Position numbers and translations under genes: made by a program
Shown: positions 1-10,212 of the stretch, piece after piece
Layout of the letters: every line of letters starts with the position of its first letter
Position numbering within the stretch: the first letter of the stretch is position 1
Source: Enterobacter genomosp. O
Lineage (GTDB): Bacteria; Pseudomonadota; Gammaproteobacteria; Enterobacterales; Enterobacteriaceae
Assembly: GCF_001022965.1 (NCBI RefSeq)
Contig: NZ_LECZ01000027.1
Location: 744,001-808,000 of the forward strand
Reading direction: 5' to 3'
Length of the DNA stretch: 64,000 bases
Notes under the pieces: model-generated
The model's input: only the letters and a program-made list of their open reading frames with translations
The model's database searches: none
What the model was told of the DNA's origin: nothing

Positions 1-854
1 CGCAGCAGCTGTACTGGTACAGCAAAGGCCAGCTGCACGATAAAGCGAAAGCCCATAATCTGGCCGACTGCATCGAATGCGGCGCCTGCGCCTGGGTCTG
101 CCCAAGCAACATTCCGCTAGTGCAATATTTCCGCCAGGAGAAGGCTGAAATTTATGCCATCTCAATGGAAGAAAAACGCGCTGCGGAAGCCAAGGCGCGC
201 TTTGAAGCGCGTCAGGCGCGACTCGAACGCGAAAAAATCGCCCGTCAGGAGCGCCATAAGCAGGCCGCCGTTCAGCCAGGCGAGAAAGATCAGGATGCGA
301 TTAACGCCGCACTGGCGCGCGTTCGCGAGAAAAAAGCGACCGCAGCGCAGCCTGTCGTAATCCCGGCTGGTGAGAAACCTGACAACAGCGAAGCGATTGC
401 CGCGCGTGAAGCACGCAAGGCCGCAGCGCGCGCCCGTCAGGCTGAAAAAGCGCAAACGGCCGAGGCGGGTGCTGAAGTCGATCCGCGTAAAGCCGCCGTT
501 GAAGCGGCGATTGCCCGCGCCAAAGCCCGCAAAGCCGGAGAGCAGCAGGTGGTCGTCGAGCAGGAAGCGGTCGATCCACGCAAAGCCGCCGTTGAAGCGG
601 CAATTGCTCGCGCCAAAGCCCGAAAAGCCGCGCAGCAGGCACCAGCGGCAGAATCAGAAGCAGAAGCACCACCGGTCGACCCGCGCAAAGCCGCCGTCGA
701 AGCGGCAATTGCCCGCGCCAAAGCCCGTAAGGCAGCGCAGCAGGAAGAGCAACCGCAGGCCGCCAACGATGACCCGCGCAAGGCCGCCGTTGCCGCCGCC
801 ATCGCGCGCGTTCAGGCGAAGAAAGCCGCACAGAAAGCAGTTAACGAGGATTAA
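1..854 (+). CDS. rsxC: RsxC, electron transport complex subunit C (3' part only)
   Basis: C-terminal part of the membrane-associated iron-sulfur subunit of the Rsx (Rnf-like) complex, which in E. coli keeps SoxR reduced. The reading frame is open from base 3 and the start lies outside the window. The first residues carry a 4Fe-4S ferredoxin motif, [12 protein letters not shown], at about bases 72-110. The rest is a long Ala/Lys/Arg-rich tail with four near-identical copies of [19 protein letters not shown] starting near 480, 573, 678 and 771. Such a repetitive tail is characteristic of enterobacterial RsxC and varies in copy number. It is followed directly by rsxD, rsxG, rsxE and nth, one operon. 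Confidence 0.95.
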   Translation, partial: QQLYWYSKGQLHDKAKAHNLADCIECGACAWVCPSNIPLVQYFRQEKAEIYAISMEEKRAAEAKARFEARQARLEREKIARQERHKQAAVQPGEKDQDAINAALARVREKKATAAQPVVIPAGEKPDNSEAIAAREARKAAARARQAEKAQTAEAGAEVDPRKAAVEAAIARAKARKAGEQQVVVEQEAVDPRKAAVEAAIARAKARKAAQQAPAAESEAEAPPVDPRKAAVEAAIARAKARKAAQQEEQPQAANDDPRKAAVAAAIARVQAKKAAQKAVNED

Positions 855-1907
855 ATGGTTTTCAGAATCGCAAGTTCCCCTTACACCCACAATCAGCGCC
901 AGACGTCGCGCATTATGATGCTGGTCTGCCTGGCGGCGCTGCCGGGCATTGCCGTTCAGTGCTGGTTTTTCGGCTGGGGAACCCTGTTCCAGATAATCCT
1001 AGGCTGTGCCAGCGCCCTGGCGGCGGAAGCCCTTGTGCTCAAGCTGCGCAAGATTCCCGTTGCCCGCATTCTTGCCGACAACTCCGCGCTGCTGACCGGA
1101 CTGCTGCTGGCCATCAGTATCCCGCCGTTTGCACCGTGGTGGATGGTGGTTCTCGGGACCGTTTTCGCCGTGATTATTGCCAAACAGCTGTATGGTGGCC
1201 TGGGCCATAACCCGTTTAACCCGGCGATGATTGGCTACGTGGTGCTGCTGATCTCCTTCCCGGTGCAGATGACCAGCTGGCTGCCGCCGCACGAGATTGC
1301 GGCCACGGTTCCGGGCTTTATGGATGCCCTGCACGTTATCTTCACCGGCCATACGGCGCTCGGCGCTGATATGAACGCCCTGCGTATGGGCGTGGACGGC
1401 ATTAGCCAGGCGACGCCTCTCGATACGTTTAAAACGTCCCTGCATGCCGGGCACAGCGTTGAGCAGATTATGAAATCCGCCATCTACAGCGGCATGCTGG
1501 CGGGGGCCGGCTGGCAGTGGGTCAACCTGGCGTATCTGCTGGGCGGTCTGTTCCTGCTGCAGCAAAAGGCCATTCGCTGGCATATTCCGGTCAGCTTCCT
1601 TGTGACGCTGGCGGTCTGCGCCACGCTGGGTTGGGTATTCTCTCCTGAATCACTGGCCAGCCCGCAGATGCACTTGCTCTCCGGGGCGACCATGCTGGGT
1701 GCCTTCTTTATCCTGACGGATCCGGTTACGGCGTCAACGACTAACCGCGGGCGCCTGATCTTCGGCGCGCTGGCAGGGCTGCTGGTATGGCTCATCCGCA
1801 GCTTTGGCGGATACCCGGACGGCGTGGCCTTTGCCGTCCTGCTCGCCAACATTACCGTTCCGCTCATCGACTATTACACGCGTCCGCGCGTGTACGGCCA
1901 TCGCTAA
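855..1907 (+). CDS. rsxD: RsxD, electron transport complex subunit D
   Basis: Inner-membrane, flavin-bearing subunit of the Rsx/Rnf complex; 350 residues, close to the E. coli length. It starts with ATG immediately after the rsxC stop codon. The protein is almost entirely hydrophobic helices. The motif ISQATPLD contains Thr187, matching the threonine that carries covalent FMN in RnfD/RsxD proteins. A second SGAT-like stretch lies nearer the C terminus. Gene order rsxC-D-G-E-nth is as in E. coli, so translational coupling within one transcript is likely. Confidence 0.96.
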   Translation: MVFRIASSPYTHNQRQTSRIMMLVCLAALPGIAVQCWFFGWGTLFQIILGCASALAAEALVLKLRKIPVARILADNSALLTGLLLAISIPPFAPWWMVVLGTVFAVIIAKQLYGGLGHNPFNPAMIGYVVLLISFPVQMTSWLPPHEIAATVPGFMDALHVIFTGHTALGADMNALRMGVDGISQATPLDTFKTSLHAGHSVEQIMKSAIYSGMLAGAGWQWVNLAYLLGGLFLLQQKAIRWHIPVSFLVTLAVCATLGWVFSPESLASPQMHLLSGATMLGAFFILTDPVTASTTNRGRLIFGALAGLLVWLIRSFGGYPDGVAFAVLLANITVPLIDYYTRPRVYGHR

Positions 1908-1917
1908 GGGTTTCGCC

Positions 1918-2538
1918 ATGCTAAAAACGATGCAAAAACACGGCGTCACGCTGGCTGTCTTCGCCGCGGTTCTGACGGGCCTGACGGCCCTGGTCAATGC
2001 GTTGACTAAAACCACGATAGAAGAGCAGGCCACGAAGCAGCAAAAAGCGCTGTTCGATCAGGTGATCCCGTCCGATTTCTACGATAATGACCTGCAAAAA
2101 AGCTGCTTTGTGGTAGACGCGCCGCAGCTTGGGAAAGGTACGCATCGCCTCTTTATCGCCCGCAAAGGCGATAAACCGGTAGGCGCGGTCATGGAAGCGA
2201 CGGCGCCCGACGGCTATTCCGGCGCCATTCAGCTGCTCGTCGGCAGCGATTTCTCGGGCACGATACTGGGCACCCGCGTGACGGAACATCATGAAACGCC
2301 GGGTCTTGGCGATAAAATTGAAACCCGTCTGAGTGACTGGATCCTGCACTTCGCCGGTAAAGTTATTCATGGCGAAGGGGATACCGCGTTTGCGGTGAAG
2401 AAAGACGGCGGCGAGTTCGACCAGTTCACCGGCGCGACCATCACGCCGCGCGCGGTGGTGAACGCCGTAAAACGAGCCGGGCTGTATGCTGAAACGCTGC
2501 CCGCGCAAATCAACAATCTTCCGGCCTGTGAGGAGTAA
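1918..2538 (+). CDS. rsxG: RsxG, electron transport complex subunit G
   Basis: Single-span, periplasm-facing flavoprotein subunit of Rsx/Rnf; 206 residues from the ATG at 1918. The open frame extends upstream to 1804 inside rsxD, but 1918 gives the expected [13 protein letters not shown] N terminus followed by the membrane anchor. FTGATIT near the C terminus contains Thr174, the covalent FMN attachment residue of the family. It starts 10 bases after rsxD ends and ends 2 bases before rsxE. Confidence 0.95.
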   Translation: MLKTMQKHGVTLAVFAAVLTGLTALVNALTKTTIEEQATKQQKALFDQVIPSDFYDNDLQKSCFVVDAPQLGKGTHRLFIARKGDKPVGAVMEATAPDGYSGAIQLLVGSDFSGTILGTRVTEHHETPGLGDKIETRLSDWILHFAGKVIHGEGDTAFAVKKDGGEFDQFTGATITPRAVVNAVKRAGLYAETLPAQINNLPACEE

Positions 2539-2540
2539 TC

Positions 2541-3227
2541 ATGAGCCAGGTTAAAGAAGTTATCGTCCAGGGATTGTGGAAGAACAACTCCGCGCTGGTA
2601 CAGCTTCTGGGGATGTGCCCGCTGCTGGCGGTGACGTCCACCGCCACCAACGCGCTCGGTCTGGGTCTGGCGACCACGCTGGTGCTGACCCTGACCAACC
2701 TCTCCATCTCTGCCCTGCGCCGCTGGACGCCGTCGGAAATCCGTATTCCGATTTACGTCATGATCATTGCGTCGGTGGTCAGCATCGTCCAGATGCTGAT
2801 TAACGCCTACGCGTTCGGCCTGTACCAGTCGCTGGGGATCTTTATTCCTCTTATCGTCACCAACTGTATCGTGGTCGGTCGTGCGGAAGCCTTCGCGGTG
2901 AAAAACAGCCCGGCCATGTCGGCACTGGATGGCTTTTCCATCGGCATGGGCGCCACGTGCGCCATGTTCGTGCTGGGCTCGCTGCGCGAGATCCTCGGGA
3001 ACGGTACGCTGTTTGACGGCGCGGACGCGCTGCTCGGCGGCTGGGCCAAAGCGCTGCGCATTGAAGTGTTCCATACCGATACGCCATTCCTGCTGGCTAT
3101 GCTGCCACCTGGCGCGTTTATTGGCCTTGGCATGATGCTGGCGATAAAATACCTGATTGATGAAAAACGTAAGCGCCGCGCGGCTGAGCGCAGCGTCCAG
3201 GAAGGGATACCCGAGAAGGCCACATGA
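2541..3227 (+). CDS. rsxE: RsxE, electron transport complex subunit E
   Basis: Integral membrane subunit of the Rsx complex, about six hydrophobic helices, 228 residues (E. coli 231). The N-terminal [18 protein letters not shown] stretch is typical of RnfE/RsxE; the short tail is basic and cytoplasmic. The stop codon overlaps the nth start in ATGA, indicating translational coupling. It completes the C-D-G-E order; rsxA and rsxB would lie upstream of the window. Confidence 0.96.
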   Translation: MSQVKEVIVQGLWKNNSALVQLLGMCPLLAVTSTATNALGLGLATTLVLTLTNLSISALRRWTPSEIRIPIYVMIIASVVSIVQMLINAYAFGLYQSLGIFIPLIVTNCIVVGRAEAFAVKNSPAMSALDGFSIGMGATCAMFVLGSLREILGNGTLFDGADALLGGWAKALRIEVFHTDTPFLLAMLPPGAFIGLGMMLAIKYLIDEKRKRRAAERSVQEGIPEKAT

Positions 3228-3859
3228 ATAAAGAAAAGCGCATTGCGATCCTGACCCGTCTGCGGGACGAGAACCCGCATCCGACGACGGAGCTGAATTT
3301 TACCTCCCCGTTTGAGCTGCTGATCGCCGTGTTGCTCTCTGCGCAGGCTACCGACGTGAGCGTCAATAAAGCTACCGCCCTGCTCTATCCGGTTGCCAAT
3401 ACGCCGAAGGCCATGCTGGAGCTGGGCGTGGAAGGCGTGAAGTCCTACATCAAAACCATCGGCCTGTTTAACAGCAAAGCCGAGAACGTCATTAAGACCT
3501 GTCGGATCCTGCTCGAGCAGCACGGGGGCGAAGTGCCGGAGGACCGCGCAGCGCTGGAAGCCTTACCTGGCGTGGGGCGCAAAACGGCGAACGTGGTGCT
3601 TAACACCGCGTTTGGCTGGCCCACTATCGCCGTTGATACGCATATTTTCCGGGTGTCTAACCGGACGAACTTTGCGCCGGGGAAAAATGTCGAGCAGGTC
3701 GAAGAGAAGCTGTTAAAAGTGGTTCCCGCCGAATTTAAGGTTGATTGCCATCACTGGCTGATTCTGCACGGGCGTTATACCTGCATTGCCCGTAAGCCTC
3801 GCTGCGGCTCATGCATTATTGAAGATCTCTGCGAGTACAAAGAAAAAGTCTATTCCTGA
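3224..3859 (+). CDS. nth: Endonuclease III, base-excision repair DNA glycosylase/AP lyase
   Basis: Bifunctional glycosylase that removes oxidised pyrimidines and cleaves the abasic site; 211 residues, family length. The helix-hairpin-helix [13 protein letters not shown] is followed by the catalytic aspartate region [12 protein letters not shown]. The C-terminal 4Fe-4S loop has the spacing C-x6-C-x2-C-x5-C ([11 protein letters not shown] then DLC). It overlaps rsxE by 4 bases, the conserved enterobacterial rsx-nth arrangement. Confidence 0.97.
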   Translation: MNKEKRIAILTRLRDENPHPTTELNFTSPFELLIAVLLSAQATDVSVNKATALLYPVANTPKAMLELGVEGVKSYIKTIGLFNSKAENVIKTCRILLEQHGGEVPEDRAALEALPGVGRKTANVVLNTAFGWPTIAVDTHIFRVSNRTNFAPGKNVEQVEEKLLKVVPAEFKVDCHHWLILHGRYTCIARKPRCGSCIIEDLCEYKEKVYS

Positions 3860-4449
3860 TTATCCAACCCCTTACCAAAAGAAGGGTAATCGCATGCTCT
3901 TCTTTTGGCCGTTATTTGTTCGACATTCAATTCCCCTGACCTGTCACTTGTTCGGTCGTTTAACGCTCAAACAGGTTAATAGTTTTTTCATAGCCAAAAA
4001 TTTCTATACATATGTGATCGCGATCACTCTGATAACTTCATGTTGATTTTTTGTTGTCAAAGTCTACCTAAACCCTCTGTGGCATAAGATATCTCCGACC
4101 CAAAACCGAAGATAAGACCAGTGTTTTTTCAGATTATGGGCTATATGACTGGAACAAACGGCAAATAGCAGAACATATCGCCACAAGCCGGTAATAAAGG
4201 GTAATTGCCAGACGAAAAAACTACCTTTACTCATCGTATGAAATTTAACGCTGAATAACATTTGTGTGAACCGACGATTATACCACTCCAGATATATGTA
4301 ACAGATTATTACAAACGTATTGCCAGATGGGACAGGATAGTGAACATTACCCGCCGTTTCTCCTCCCAATATAACTATAAGGCGGATGGGCTACGGCCTT
4401 CACGCGATGAACACCCCCGTTAATATGGGATGTAAAAAAAGAGGTATAT
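3860..4449. other. 590-base intergenic region between nth and dtpA
   Basis: No convincing gene. A 10-bp perfect inverted repeat, CCAAAAGAAG at 3875-3884 and CTTCTTTTGG at 3899-3908, could be the weak end of the rsx-nth transcript, but it is AT-rich and lacks a proper U tract. A CRP-type palindrome follows at 4013-4028. The remaining 420 bases before dtpA are AT-rich and presumably hold the dtpA promoter and a long leader. E. coli dtpA also has a long upstream region and is OmpR-controlled; I could not pick out OmpR sites. Confidence 0.6.
4013..4028. promoter_or_regulatory. Candidate CRP site upstream of dtpA
   Basis: TGTGATCGCGATCACT matches the CRP consensus TGTGA-N6-TCACA except at the last base, and the spacer continues the dyad. 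It lies about 420 bases before the dtpA start and 150 after nth, so its target promoter is inferred only. Confidence 0.5.
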
Positions 4450-5958
4450 GTGTCGACTGCAAACAATAAACCAACAGATGAAAGCGTGAGTCTTAACGCT
4501 TTTAAACAACCTAAAGCGTTCTATCTCATCTTCTCAATCGAGTTATGGGAGCGTTTTGGTTATTACGGCCTGCAAGGGATCATGGCGGTTTACCTGGTAA
4601 AACAGCTGGGTATGTCCGAAGCCGATTCCATCACGCTGTTCTCCTCCTTCAGTGCTCTGGTGTACGGCCTGGTTGCTATCGGCGGCTGGCTGGGCGATAA
4701 AGTTCTCGGAACGAAACGCGTCATCATGCTGGGTGCCATTGTCCTGGCGATTGGCTATGGCCTGGTTGCATGGTCAGGGCACGATGCCGCTGTGGTGTAT
4801 ATGGGTATGGCGACGATTGCCGTCGGTAACGGTCTGTTCAAAGCGAACCCGTCCTCCCTGCTCTCTACCTGCTATAACAAAGACGATCCGCGTCTGGACG
4901 GTGCATTCACCATGTACTACATGTCCATTAACATCGGTTCGTTCTTCTCTATGCTGGCGACCCCATGGCTGGCGGCGAAATTCGGCTGGAGCGTGGCGTT
5001 CGCGCTGAGCTTCGTCGGTATGCTGATCACCGTGGTGAACTTCCTGTTCTGCCGCAGCTGGGTTAAAGACTACGGTTCAAAACCTGACTTCGAGCCTGTG
5101 CACATGGGCAAACTGCTGGCGACCATCGTGGGCGTGGTGATCCTTGCCGCAATCGCTACCTGGCTGCTGCACAACCAGGGTATCGCACGTGCCGTTCTGG
5201 GCGTGGTTGCGCTGGGTATCGTGGTCATCTTTGCGAAAGAAGCATTCGCCATGCAGGGGGCTGCCCGTCGTAAGATGATTGTGGCGTTCATCCTGATGCT
5301 GGAAGCGATTATCTTCTTCGTGCTGTACAGCCAGATGCCAACTTCTCTGAACTTCTTCGCTATCCGTAACGTTGAACATTCAATCCTCGGTATCGCGTTC
5401 GAGCCGGAGCAGTTCCAGGCTCTGAACCCGTTCTGGATCATGATTGGTTCCCCGATTCTGGCCGCTATCTATAACAAGATGGGCGACCGTCTGCCAATGC
5501 CGCACAAGTTCGCCGTGGGCATGGTGCTGTGTTCTTGCGCCTTCCTGGTGCTGCCGCTGGGTACCAAATTTGCCACCGACGCCGGTATCGTGTCCGTTAA
5601 CTGGCTGATCCTGAGCTACGCGCTGCAGTCTATCGGCGAACTGATGATCTCCGGTCTGGGCCTGGCAATGGTTGCACAGCTGGTGCCGCAGCGTCTGATG
5701 GGCTTCATTATGGGTAGCTGGTTCCTGACCACTGCGGGTGCGGCAATCATTGCAGGTAAGATTGCTAACCTGATGGCGGTTCCGGAAAACGTGACTGACC
5801 CACTGCTTTCCCTGAACGTGTACGGCACCGTGTTCATGCAGATTGGTATCGCGACTGCGGTTATTGCGGTTCTGATGCTGCTGACCGCTCCGAAACTGAA
5901 TCGTATGACTCAGGATGACGACAAAACAGCTGAAGCGACCAAAACCGCTACCGCGTAA
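4450..5958 (+). CDS. dtpA: DtpA, proton-coupled di- and tripeptide permease
   Basis: Inner-membrane peptide transporter of the POT/PTR2 family that drives uptake of di- and tripeptides with protons; 502 residues (E. coli 500). The start is GTG at 4450 (residues [11 protein letters not shown] follow), as expected from the E. coli N terminus. The signature [10 protein letters not shown] lies near residue 32, with about fourteen hydrophobic helices. It is monocistronic: a long upstream gap and a strong terminator immediately downstream isolate it from gstA. Confidence 0.97.
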   Translation: MSTANNKPTDESVSLNAFKQPKAFYLIFSIELWERFGYYGLQGIMAVYLVKQLGMSEADSITLFSSFSALVYGLVAIGGWLGDKVLGTKRVIMLGAIVLAIGYGLVAWSGHDAAVVYMGMATIAVGNGLFKANPSSLLSTCYNKDDPRLDGAFTMYYMSINIGSFFSMLATPWLAAKFGWSVAFALSFVGMLITVVNFLFCRSWVKDYGSKPDFEPVHMGKLLATIVGVVILAAIATWLLHNQGIARAVLGVVALGIVVIFAKEAFAMQGAARRKMIVAFILMLEAIIFFVLYSQMPTSLNFFAIRNVEHSILGIAFEPEQFQALNPFWIMIGSPILAAIYNKMGDRLPMPHKFAVGMVLCSCAFLVLPLGTKFATDAGIVSVNWLILSYALQSIGELMISGLGLAMVAQLVPQRLMGFIMGSWFLTTAGAAIIAGKIANLMAVPENVTDPLLSLNVYGTVFMQIGIATAVIAVLMLLTAPKLNRMTQDDDKTAEATKTATA

Positions 5959-5976
5959 TATTATTGAGAAACGACG

Positions 5977-6008
5977 AGCCGCTAATGCTTATTAGCGGCT
6001 TTTTTTTT
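5977..6008 (+). terminator. Rho-independent terminator of dtpA
   Basis: Ten-base-pair stem AGCCGCTAAT/ATTAGCGGCT with a GCTT loop, followed by at least eight T residues, 18 bases after the dtpA stop. Confidence 0.93.
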
Positions 6009-6058
6009 ATCCTTTCGCGCACTAACATAGCTGAAATCTCAGCAAAAAGGAGTTACCG

Positions 6059-6664
6059 ATGAAACTGTTCTACAAACCGGGCGCGTGCTCTCTTGCTTCC
6101 CATATTACCCTGCGCGAGAGCGGCAAAGATTTCACGCTGGATGGCGTTGATCTGATGAAAAAACGTCTGGAAAACGGCGATGACTATCTTGCCATTAACC
6201 CGAAGGGACAAGTTCCGGCGCTCTTGCTGGATGACGGTACTCTGCTGACTGAAGGTGTCGCGATTATGCAGTTCCTGGCCGATAGCGTGCCGGATCGCCA
6301 GCTGCTGGCGCCGGTCAGCACGATTTCGCGCTACAAGACGCTGGAATGGCTGAACTATATTGCGACCGAACTGCACAAAGGCTTTACGCCGCTGTTCCGT
6401 CCGGATACGCCGGAAGAGTTCAAACCAACCCTGCGTGACCTGCTGGAGAAAAAACTCCAGTACGTCAACGCATCGCTGAAGAACGATCAGTGGATTGGCG
6501 GGTCGCGCTTCACGATTGCCGATGCGTATCTCTTCACCGTGCTGCGCTGGGCGCGCGCGGTTAAGCTGAATCTCGAAGGGTTAGACCATATCGCATCGTA
6601 TATGAAACGCGTGGCGGAGCGCCCTGCGGTGGCTGCGGCGCTGAAAGCGGAAGGGTTGAACTAA
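6059..6664 (+). CDS. gstA: Glutathione S-transferase GstA (beta class)
   Basis: Cytoplasmic glutathione S-transferase, 201 residues, same length as the E. coli protein. The N-terminal thioredoxin-like domain begins [16 protein letters not shown] with the beta-class cysteine (Cys10); [20 protein letters not shown] contains the glutathione-binding cis-proline and TEG segment. The C-terminal helical domain follows. An AAAGGAG ribosome site lies at 6045-6051. It converges on pdxY with a REP element between. Confidence 0.96.
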   Translation: MKLFYKPGACSLASHITLRESGKDFTLDGVDLMKKRLENGDDYLAINPKGQVPALLLDDGTLLTEGVAIMQFLADSVPDRQLLAPVSTISRYKTLEWLNYIATELHKGFTPLFRPDTPEEFKPTLRDLLEKKLQYVNASLKNDQWIGGSRFTIADAYLFTVLRWARAVKLNLEGLDHIASYMKRVAERPAVAAALKAEGLN

Positions 6665-6680
6665 CCGAGCGGCCTGTGTT

Positions 6681-6748
6681 GCCGGGTGGCGCTGCGCTTA
6701 CCCGGCCTACAACTTCCGTAGGCCCGTGCATGCGCAGCACCGCCGGGC
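6681..6748. repeat. REP/BIME element between gstA and pdxY
   Basis: Two imperfect palindromes in opposite orientation: one around GCCGGGTGGCGC...CCCGGC (6681-6706) and one around GCCCGTGC...GCCGGGC (6722-6748). This is the usual enterobacterial extragenic palindrome layout between convergent genes. Confidence 0.8.
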
Positions 6749-6753
6749 TATGT

Positions 6754-7614
6754 CTAAAGCTGCGTTGCGCTGAAATAGTGCTCCGGCTTCGCGATACGAT
6801 CCTGTGCCGCAACCACCTGCAGTTCATATTCCTGCATCGCTTTCGTCGCAATCATGATTTCATACACTGCCGCAGTCACGTGCTCCAGCGCGTCGCGCAG
6901 CGTCGCCCCCTGCAGCAGTTTCACCAGCAGCAGACCGCTGGTGACATCACCAACCCCCACCGGCTGCCGCACGCCAAAATCCACCAGCGGTCGGCTGATA
7001 TGCCATGCGTCGTCTTTCGTCACCAGCAGCATCTCAAAACGGTCCTGACTCATCCCTGCGCGCGCGAGGTGTTTTACCAGCACAACCTCTGGCCCCTGGG
7101 CTATCAGCTCACGAGACGCGCTTACCGCCTCTTCTACGCTGTTAACCGGACGCTCGCAGAGAATTTCCAGCTCGACCAGGTTTGGCGCAATGATATCGCT
7201 CGCGGGCAGCGCATGGCGGACGTGGAATTCGGCAACGCCAGGCGCTACGATGCAGCCTTTCTCCGGATGCCCCATGACCGGGTCGCAGAAGTATTTTGCC
7301 GACGGGTTTGCTGCTTTAACCTGGCGGACGATGCCGAGGATATGCTCCCCCTGCTCCGCCGAGCCCAGGTAACCGCTCAGTATGGCGTCACAGCGTTTGA
7401 GCTGGTCGATATCGGCAATACCCTGCACAACCTCTGTGAGGTGCGAAGGCGGCATCACACAGCCGGTCCATTTGCCGTACTGCGTGTGGTTGGAAAACTG
7501 CACGGTATTGAGGGGCCAGACGTTGACGCCCAGGCGGCGCATCGGGAATTCCGCTGCGCTATTGCCCGCATGTCCAAAAACAACGTGGGACTGAATGGCG
7601 AGGATGTTCTTCAT
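6754..7614 (-). CDS. pdxY: PdxY, pyridoxal kinase
   Basis: Ribokinase-fold enzyme phosphorylating pyridoxal in the vitamin B6 salvage pathway; 286 residues, family length. The N terminus [20 protein letters not shown] and the C-terminal anion-hole/catalytic-aspartate motif [15 protein letters not shown] are diagnostic. It is downstream of tyrS on the same strand, as in E. coli, but separated from it by a strong terminator. PdxH, the other B6 salvage enzyme, is encoded just upstream of tyrS. Confidence 0.96.
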   Translation of the reverse strand: MKNILAIQSHVVFGHAGNSAAEFPMRRLGVNVWPLNTVQFSNHTQYGKWTGCVMPPSHLTEVVQGIADIDQLKRCDAILSGYLGSAEQGEHILGIVRQVKAANPSAKYFCDPVMGHPEKGCIVAPGVAEFHVRHALPASDIIAPNLVELEILCERPVNSVEEAVSASRELIAQGPEVVLVKHLARAGMSQDRFEMLLVTKDDAWHISRPLVDFGVRQPVGVGDVTSGLLLVKLLQGATLRDALEHVTAAVYEIMIATKAMQEYELQVVAAQDRIAKPEHYFSATQL

Positions 7615-7635
7615 TTTTTGCTTACCAAACCCTGA

Positions 7636-7668
7636 AAAAACAAAAAGGGGCGTGGTTTCCCACGCCCC
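7636..7668 (-). terminator. Terminator between tyrS and pdxY
   Basis: Stem GGGGCGTGG/CCACGCCCC (7647-7655 and 7660-7668) with a four-base loop. On the minus strand it is followed by a run of T (the A tracts at 7636-7646), so it ends tyrS transcription; some read-through could feed pdxY. Confidence 0.88.
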
Positions 7669-7681
7669 TCGAGACTGTTAA

Positions 7682-8956
7682 TTATTTCCAGCAGACAAGG
7701 CAGTAGTTTTTCTTACCGCGACGCAGCAGGGTGTAGCGGCCATACAAACGGTCGCCGTCAACGAAGGTATATTCCGGATCAGCCTGTTTCTCACCGTTGA
7801 TGGTGATCGCGTTAGAGGCGATGGTTTTACGCGCCTGACCGCGGGAAGGCTGCAGCTCAGAGTCCACCAGCGCCTGCATCAGGTCCGCCCCTTTTTCCAT
7901 CTCAACCATTGGCACGCCGTCCTGCGCCAGCTGTTCGAAGTCCGCTTCGCTCAGATCGCTCAGGGTACCGTTGAACAGGCTTGCCGTAATGCGTTTTGCC
8001 GCGGCCAGACCGTCTTCACCGTGGACCAGTTTGGTCACTTCATCCGCCAGCACATACTGAGCACGTGGCGCTTTACCGCTGTTCTTGTCTTCTTCTTCCA
8101 GCGCATTGATTTCTTCAATGTCCATAAAGGTGAAGAACTTCAGGAAGCGATACACATCGGCGTCCGCAGTGTTAATCCAGAACTGGTAGAATTTGTACGG
8201 GCTGGTTTTCTTCGGATCGAGCCATACCGCGCCGCCTTCGGTCTTACCGAATTTGGTGCCGTCAGCTTTGGTGATCAGCGGAACGGTCAGACCAAAGACC
8301 TGGTTCTGATGCAGGCGACGAGTCAGATCGATACCGGAGGTAATGTTACCCCACTGGTCAGAACCGCCAATCTGCAGGGAAACGCCGTGCAGTTTGTTCA
8401 GGCAGGCAAAGTCATACCCCTGCAGCAGGTTGTAAGAGAACTCGGTAAAGGAGATGCCCTGATCGTCACGGTTCAGACGCTGCTTCACGGCTTCTTTGTT
8501 AATCATCTGGTTAACAGAGAAGTGCTTACCGATGTCACGCAGGAAGGTCAGCACGTTCATGTTGCCAAACCAGTCGTAGTTGTTCGCGGCAATCGCGGCG
8601 TTATCACCACAGTCGAAGTCGAGGAACGGTGCAACCTGTTTGCGGATCTTATCCACCCACTCCTGCACGGTATCTTCAGTATTCAGCTTACGCTCGGCGG
8701 CTTTAAAGCTTGGGTCGCCAATCAGACCGGTCGCGCCGCCCACCAGGGCAACAGGCTTATGGCCTGCCATCTGGAAGCGTTTCAGGCATAACAATGGAAC
8801 AAGATGCCCCAAATGCAAGCTGTCAGCGGTGGGATCGAAGCCGCAATAGAGCGCGATCGGGCCTTGCGCCAGTCGCTCTGCTAACGCTTCCTCGTCCGTC
8901 ACCTGGGCCACGAGGCCCCGCTCTTGCAATTGTTTAATCAAGTTACTGCTTGCCAT
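7682..8956 (-). CDS. tyrS: Tyrosyl-tRNA synthetase
   Basis: Class I aminoacyl-tRNA synthetase charging tRNA-Tyr; 424 residues from the ATG at 8956 ([18 protein letters not shown]), identical in length to E. coli. The open frame runs 28 codons further upstream but that part is not conserved. The HIGH-type motif is HLGH, the KMSKS-type motif is KFGKT, and [14 protein letters not shown] precedes the former. The C-terminal S4-like RNA-binding domain includes [18 protein letters not shown]. Confidence 0.97.
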   Translation of the reverse strand: MASSNLIKQLQERGLVAQVTDEEALAERLAQGPIALYCGFDPTADSLHLGHLVPLLCLKRFQMAGHKPVALVGGATGLIGDPSFKAAERKLNTEDTVQEWVDKIRKQVAPFLDFDCGDNAAIAANNYDWFGNMNVLTFLRDIGKHFSVNQMINKEAVKQRLNRDDQGISFTEFSYNLLQGYDFACLNKLHGVSLQIGGSDQWGNITSGIDLTRRLHQNQVFGLTVPLITKADGTKFGKTEGGAVWLDPKKTSPYKFYQFWINTADADVYRFLKFFTFMDIEEINALEEEDKNSGKAPRAQYVLADEVTKLVHGEDGLAAAKRITASLFNGTLSDLSEADFEQLAQDGVPMVEMEKGADLMQALVDSELQPSRGQARKTIASNAITINGEKQADPEYTFVDGDRLYGRYTLLRRGKKNYCLVCWK

Positions 8957-9081
8957 CAAATTCTCCATGTATAAACGACTGCACCTTTGCCGGTACACGA
9001 CTTTTCGCCTGATGCGAAAGGACCATAGAATAAAGCGCAAGCGCGGTGTGCGCTAGCGCTTAAATCAACAAATTTCGGGGA

Positions 9082-9738
9082 TTACGGTGCCAGTCTGTCG
9101 ATTTTCCAGCCGCCATTCTCGCGCTGGTATAAAAAGCGGTCGTGCAGGCGATGTTCGCCGCCCTGCCAGAACTCCATCTGCTCAATCGGGATACGGAAAC
9201 CGCCCCAGAAACTCGGCAGGGGGATTTCACCCTGCTGGAACTTCTGCTTTAGCTCAAGGAATTTACTTTCCAGCACGCCGCGGGCAGAAATGCGGCTGGA
9301 CTGTTTTGATACCCAGGCGCCAATCTGGCTGTCACGCGGACGGCTGTGGAAATACTTCACCACTTCCAGCGTCGAGAGACGTTCCGCTTTGCCTGTCACC
9401 ATCACCTGACGTTCCAGCATGTGCCAGGGGAACAGGAGACTGATACGCGGATTGTTTTCTAAATGATGCGCTTTGCGGCTGCCCAGGTTGGTATAGAACA
9501 CCAGTCCTTTCTCGTCATAATGCTTGAGCAATACGATGCGCTGATACGGTTGGCCGTTTTCATCTACCGTCGCGACAACCATCGCCGTTGGGTCGGCAAG
9601 TTTCGCTTCGCAGGCCTGCTTCAGCCAGCGTTCAAAAAGCACGAGGGGTTCAGCGGGAAGGTCCTGACGGCGCAGGCCGCCTTTGGTGTATTCACGGCGC
9701 AGGTGCGCAATTTGCTGCAGTTCGTCGTTATCTGACAT
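9082..9738 (-). CDS. pdxH: Pyridoxamine/pyridoxine 5'-phosphate oxidase
   Basis: FMN-dependent oxidase making pyridoxal 5'-phosphate. Start chosen at the internal ATG ([17 protein letters not shown]), which gives 218 residues as in E. coli; a GTG/ATG five codons upstream is possible. [12 protein letters not shown] and [10 protein letters not shown] are the FMN-binding strands, [16 protein letters not shown] lies in the middle, and the C-terminal [12 protein letters not shown] is the substrate-binding signature. Confidence 0.96.
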   Translation of the reverse strand: MSDNDELQQIAHLRREYTKGGLRRQDLPAEPLVLFERWLKQACEAKLADPTAMVVATVDENGQPYQRIVLLKHYDEKGLVFYTNLGSRKAHHLENNPRISLLFPWHMLERQVMVTGKAERLSTLEVVKYFHSRPRDSQIGAWVSKQSSRISARGVLESKFLELKQKFQQGEIPLPSFWGGFRIPIEQMEFWQGGEHRLHDRFLYQRENGGWKIDRLAP

Positions 9739-9795
9739 GGCGTTAGCTGACATTGAGATTGGGTGGCGCTATTGTGCGCCGCCCCTGTGAAAATC

Positions 9796-10119
9796 TCAAC
9801 GCTTCGGGTTTTCGAGCTGGCAATTATTCAGCACAATGCGGTCGCGTTTGTAGACCGTGGCGCTGTCGCCTTTTGACCAGAACACATAGATACCGTCGGT
9901 ATAGCGCGCGCCGGAGGCCGACATGCCCTGCTTCAGTGTCAACAGCTTATTGTCGTAAACAAAGCTGGCTTCCTGGCGTGGATTATTCAGCTTCACGGTC
10001 AGCGGCTTTTCGTCACAGCGATACTCCAGCGTATCGGTCTGCATGCGCTCAACGAGTTGGTTATAGACGCTGCATCCTGACAGCAACAAAGGGGCGGCAA
10101 TAAGAAGAAGTTTTTTCAT
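9796..10119 (-). CDS. mliC: MliC, membrane-bound lysozyme inhibitor lipoprotein
   Basis: C-type lysozyme inhibitor of the outer-membrane periplasmic face; 107 residues from ATG at 10119 ([16 protein letters not shown]). The signal peptide ends in a lipobox LLSGC. The MliC domain follows, with the conserved [10 protein letters not shown] strand, SGARYTDG and a C-terminal cysteine ([10 protein letters not shown]) that normally pairs with the domain cysteine. It follows anmK on the same strand. Confidence 0.93.
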   Translation of the reverse strand: MKKLLLIAAPLLLSGCSVYNQLVERMQTDTLEYRCDEKPLTVKLNNPRQEASFVYDNKLLTLKQGMSASGARYTDGIYVFWSKGDSATVYKRDRIVLNNCQLENPKR

Positions 10120-10212
10120 GGGCGTATTCCGAAGACTTTCCTGGTCCTGGAGGGCATGCCTGCCCTCCTGTTTCATTCCATTCTAACGACGACGCGCCGC
10201 GCTGAATTTCAG

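Noticed and set aside
3894..4046. 50-residue ORF after nth with a plausible AAGGG ribosome site
   Set aside because: Its start lies inside the 10-bp inverted repeat after nth, codon use is poor and the composition is simply AT-rich intergenic.
4064..4369. 101-residue minus-strand ORF upstream of dtpA
   Set aside because: No ribosome site, unlikely composition, and it covers the region expected to hold the dtpA promoter.
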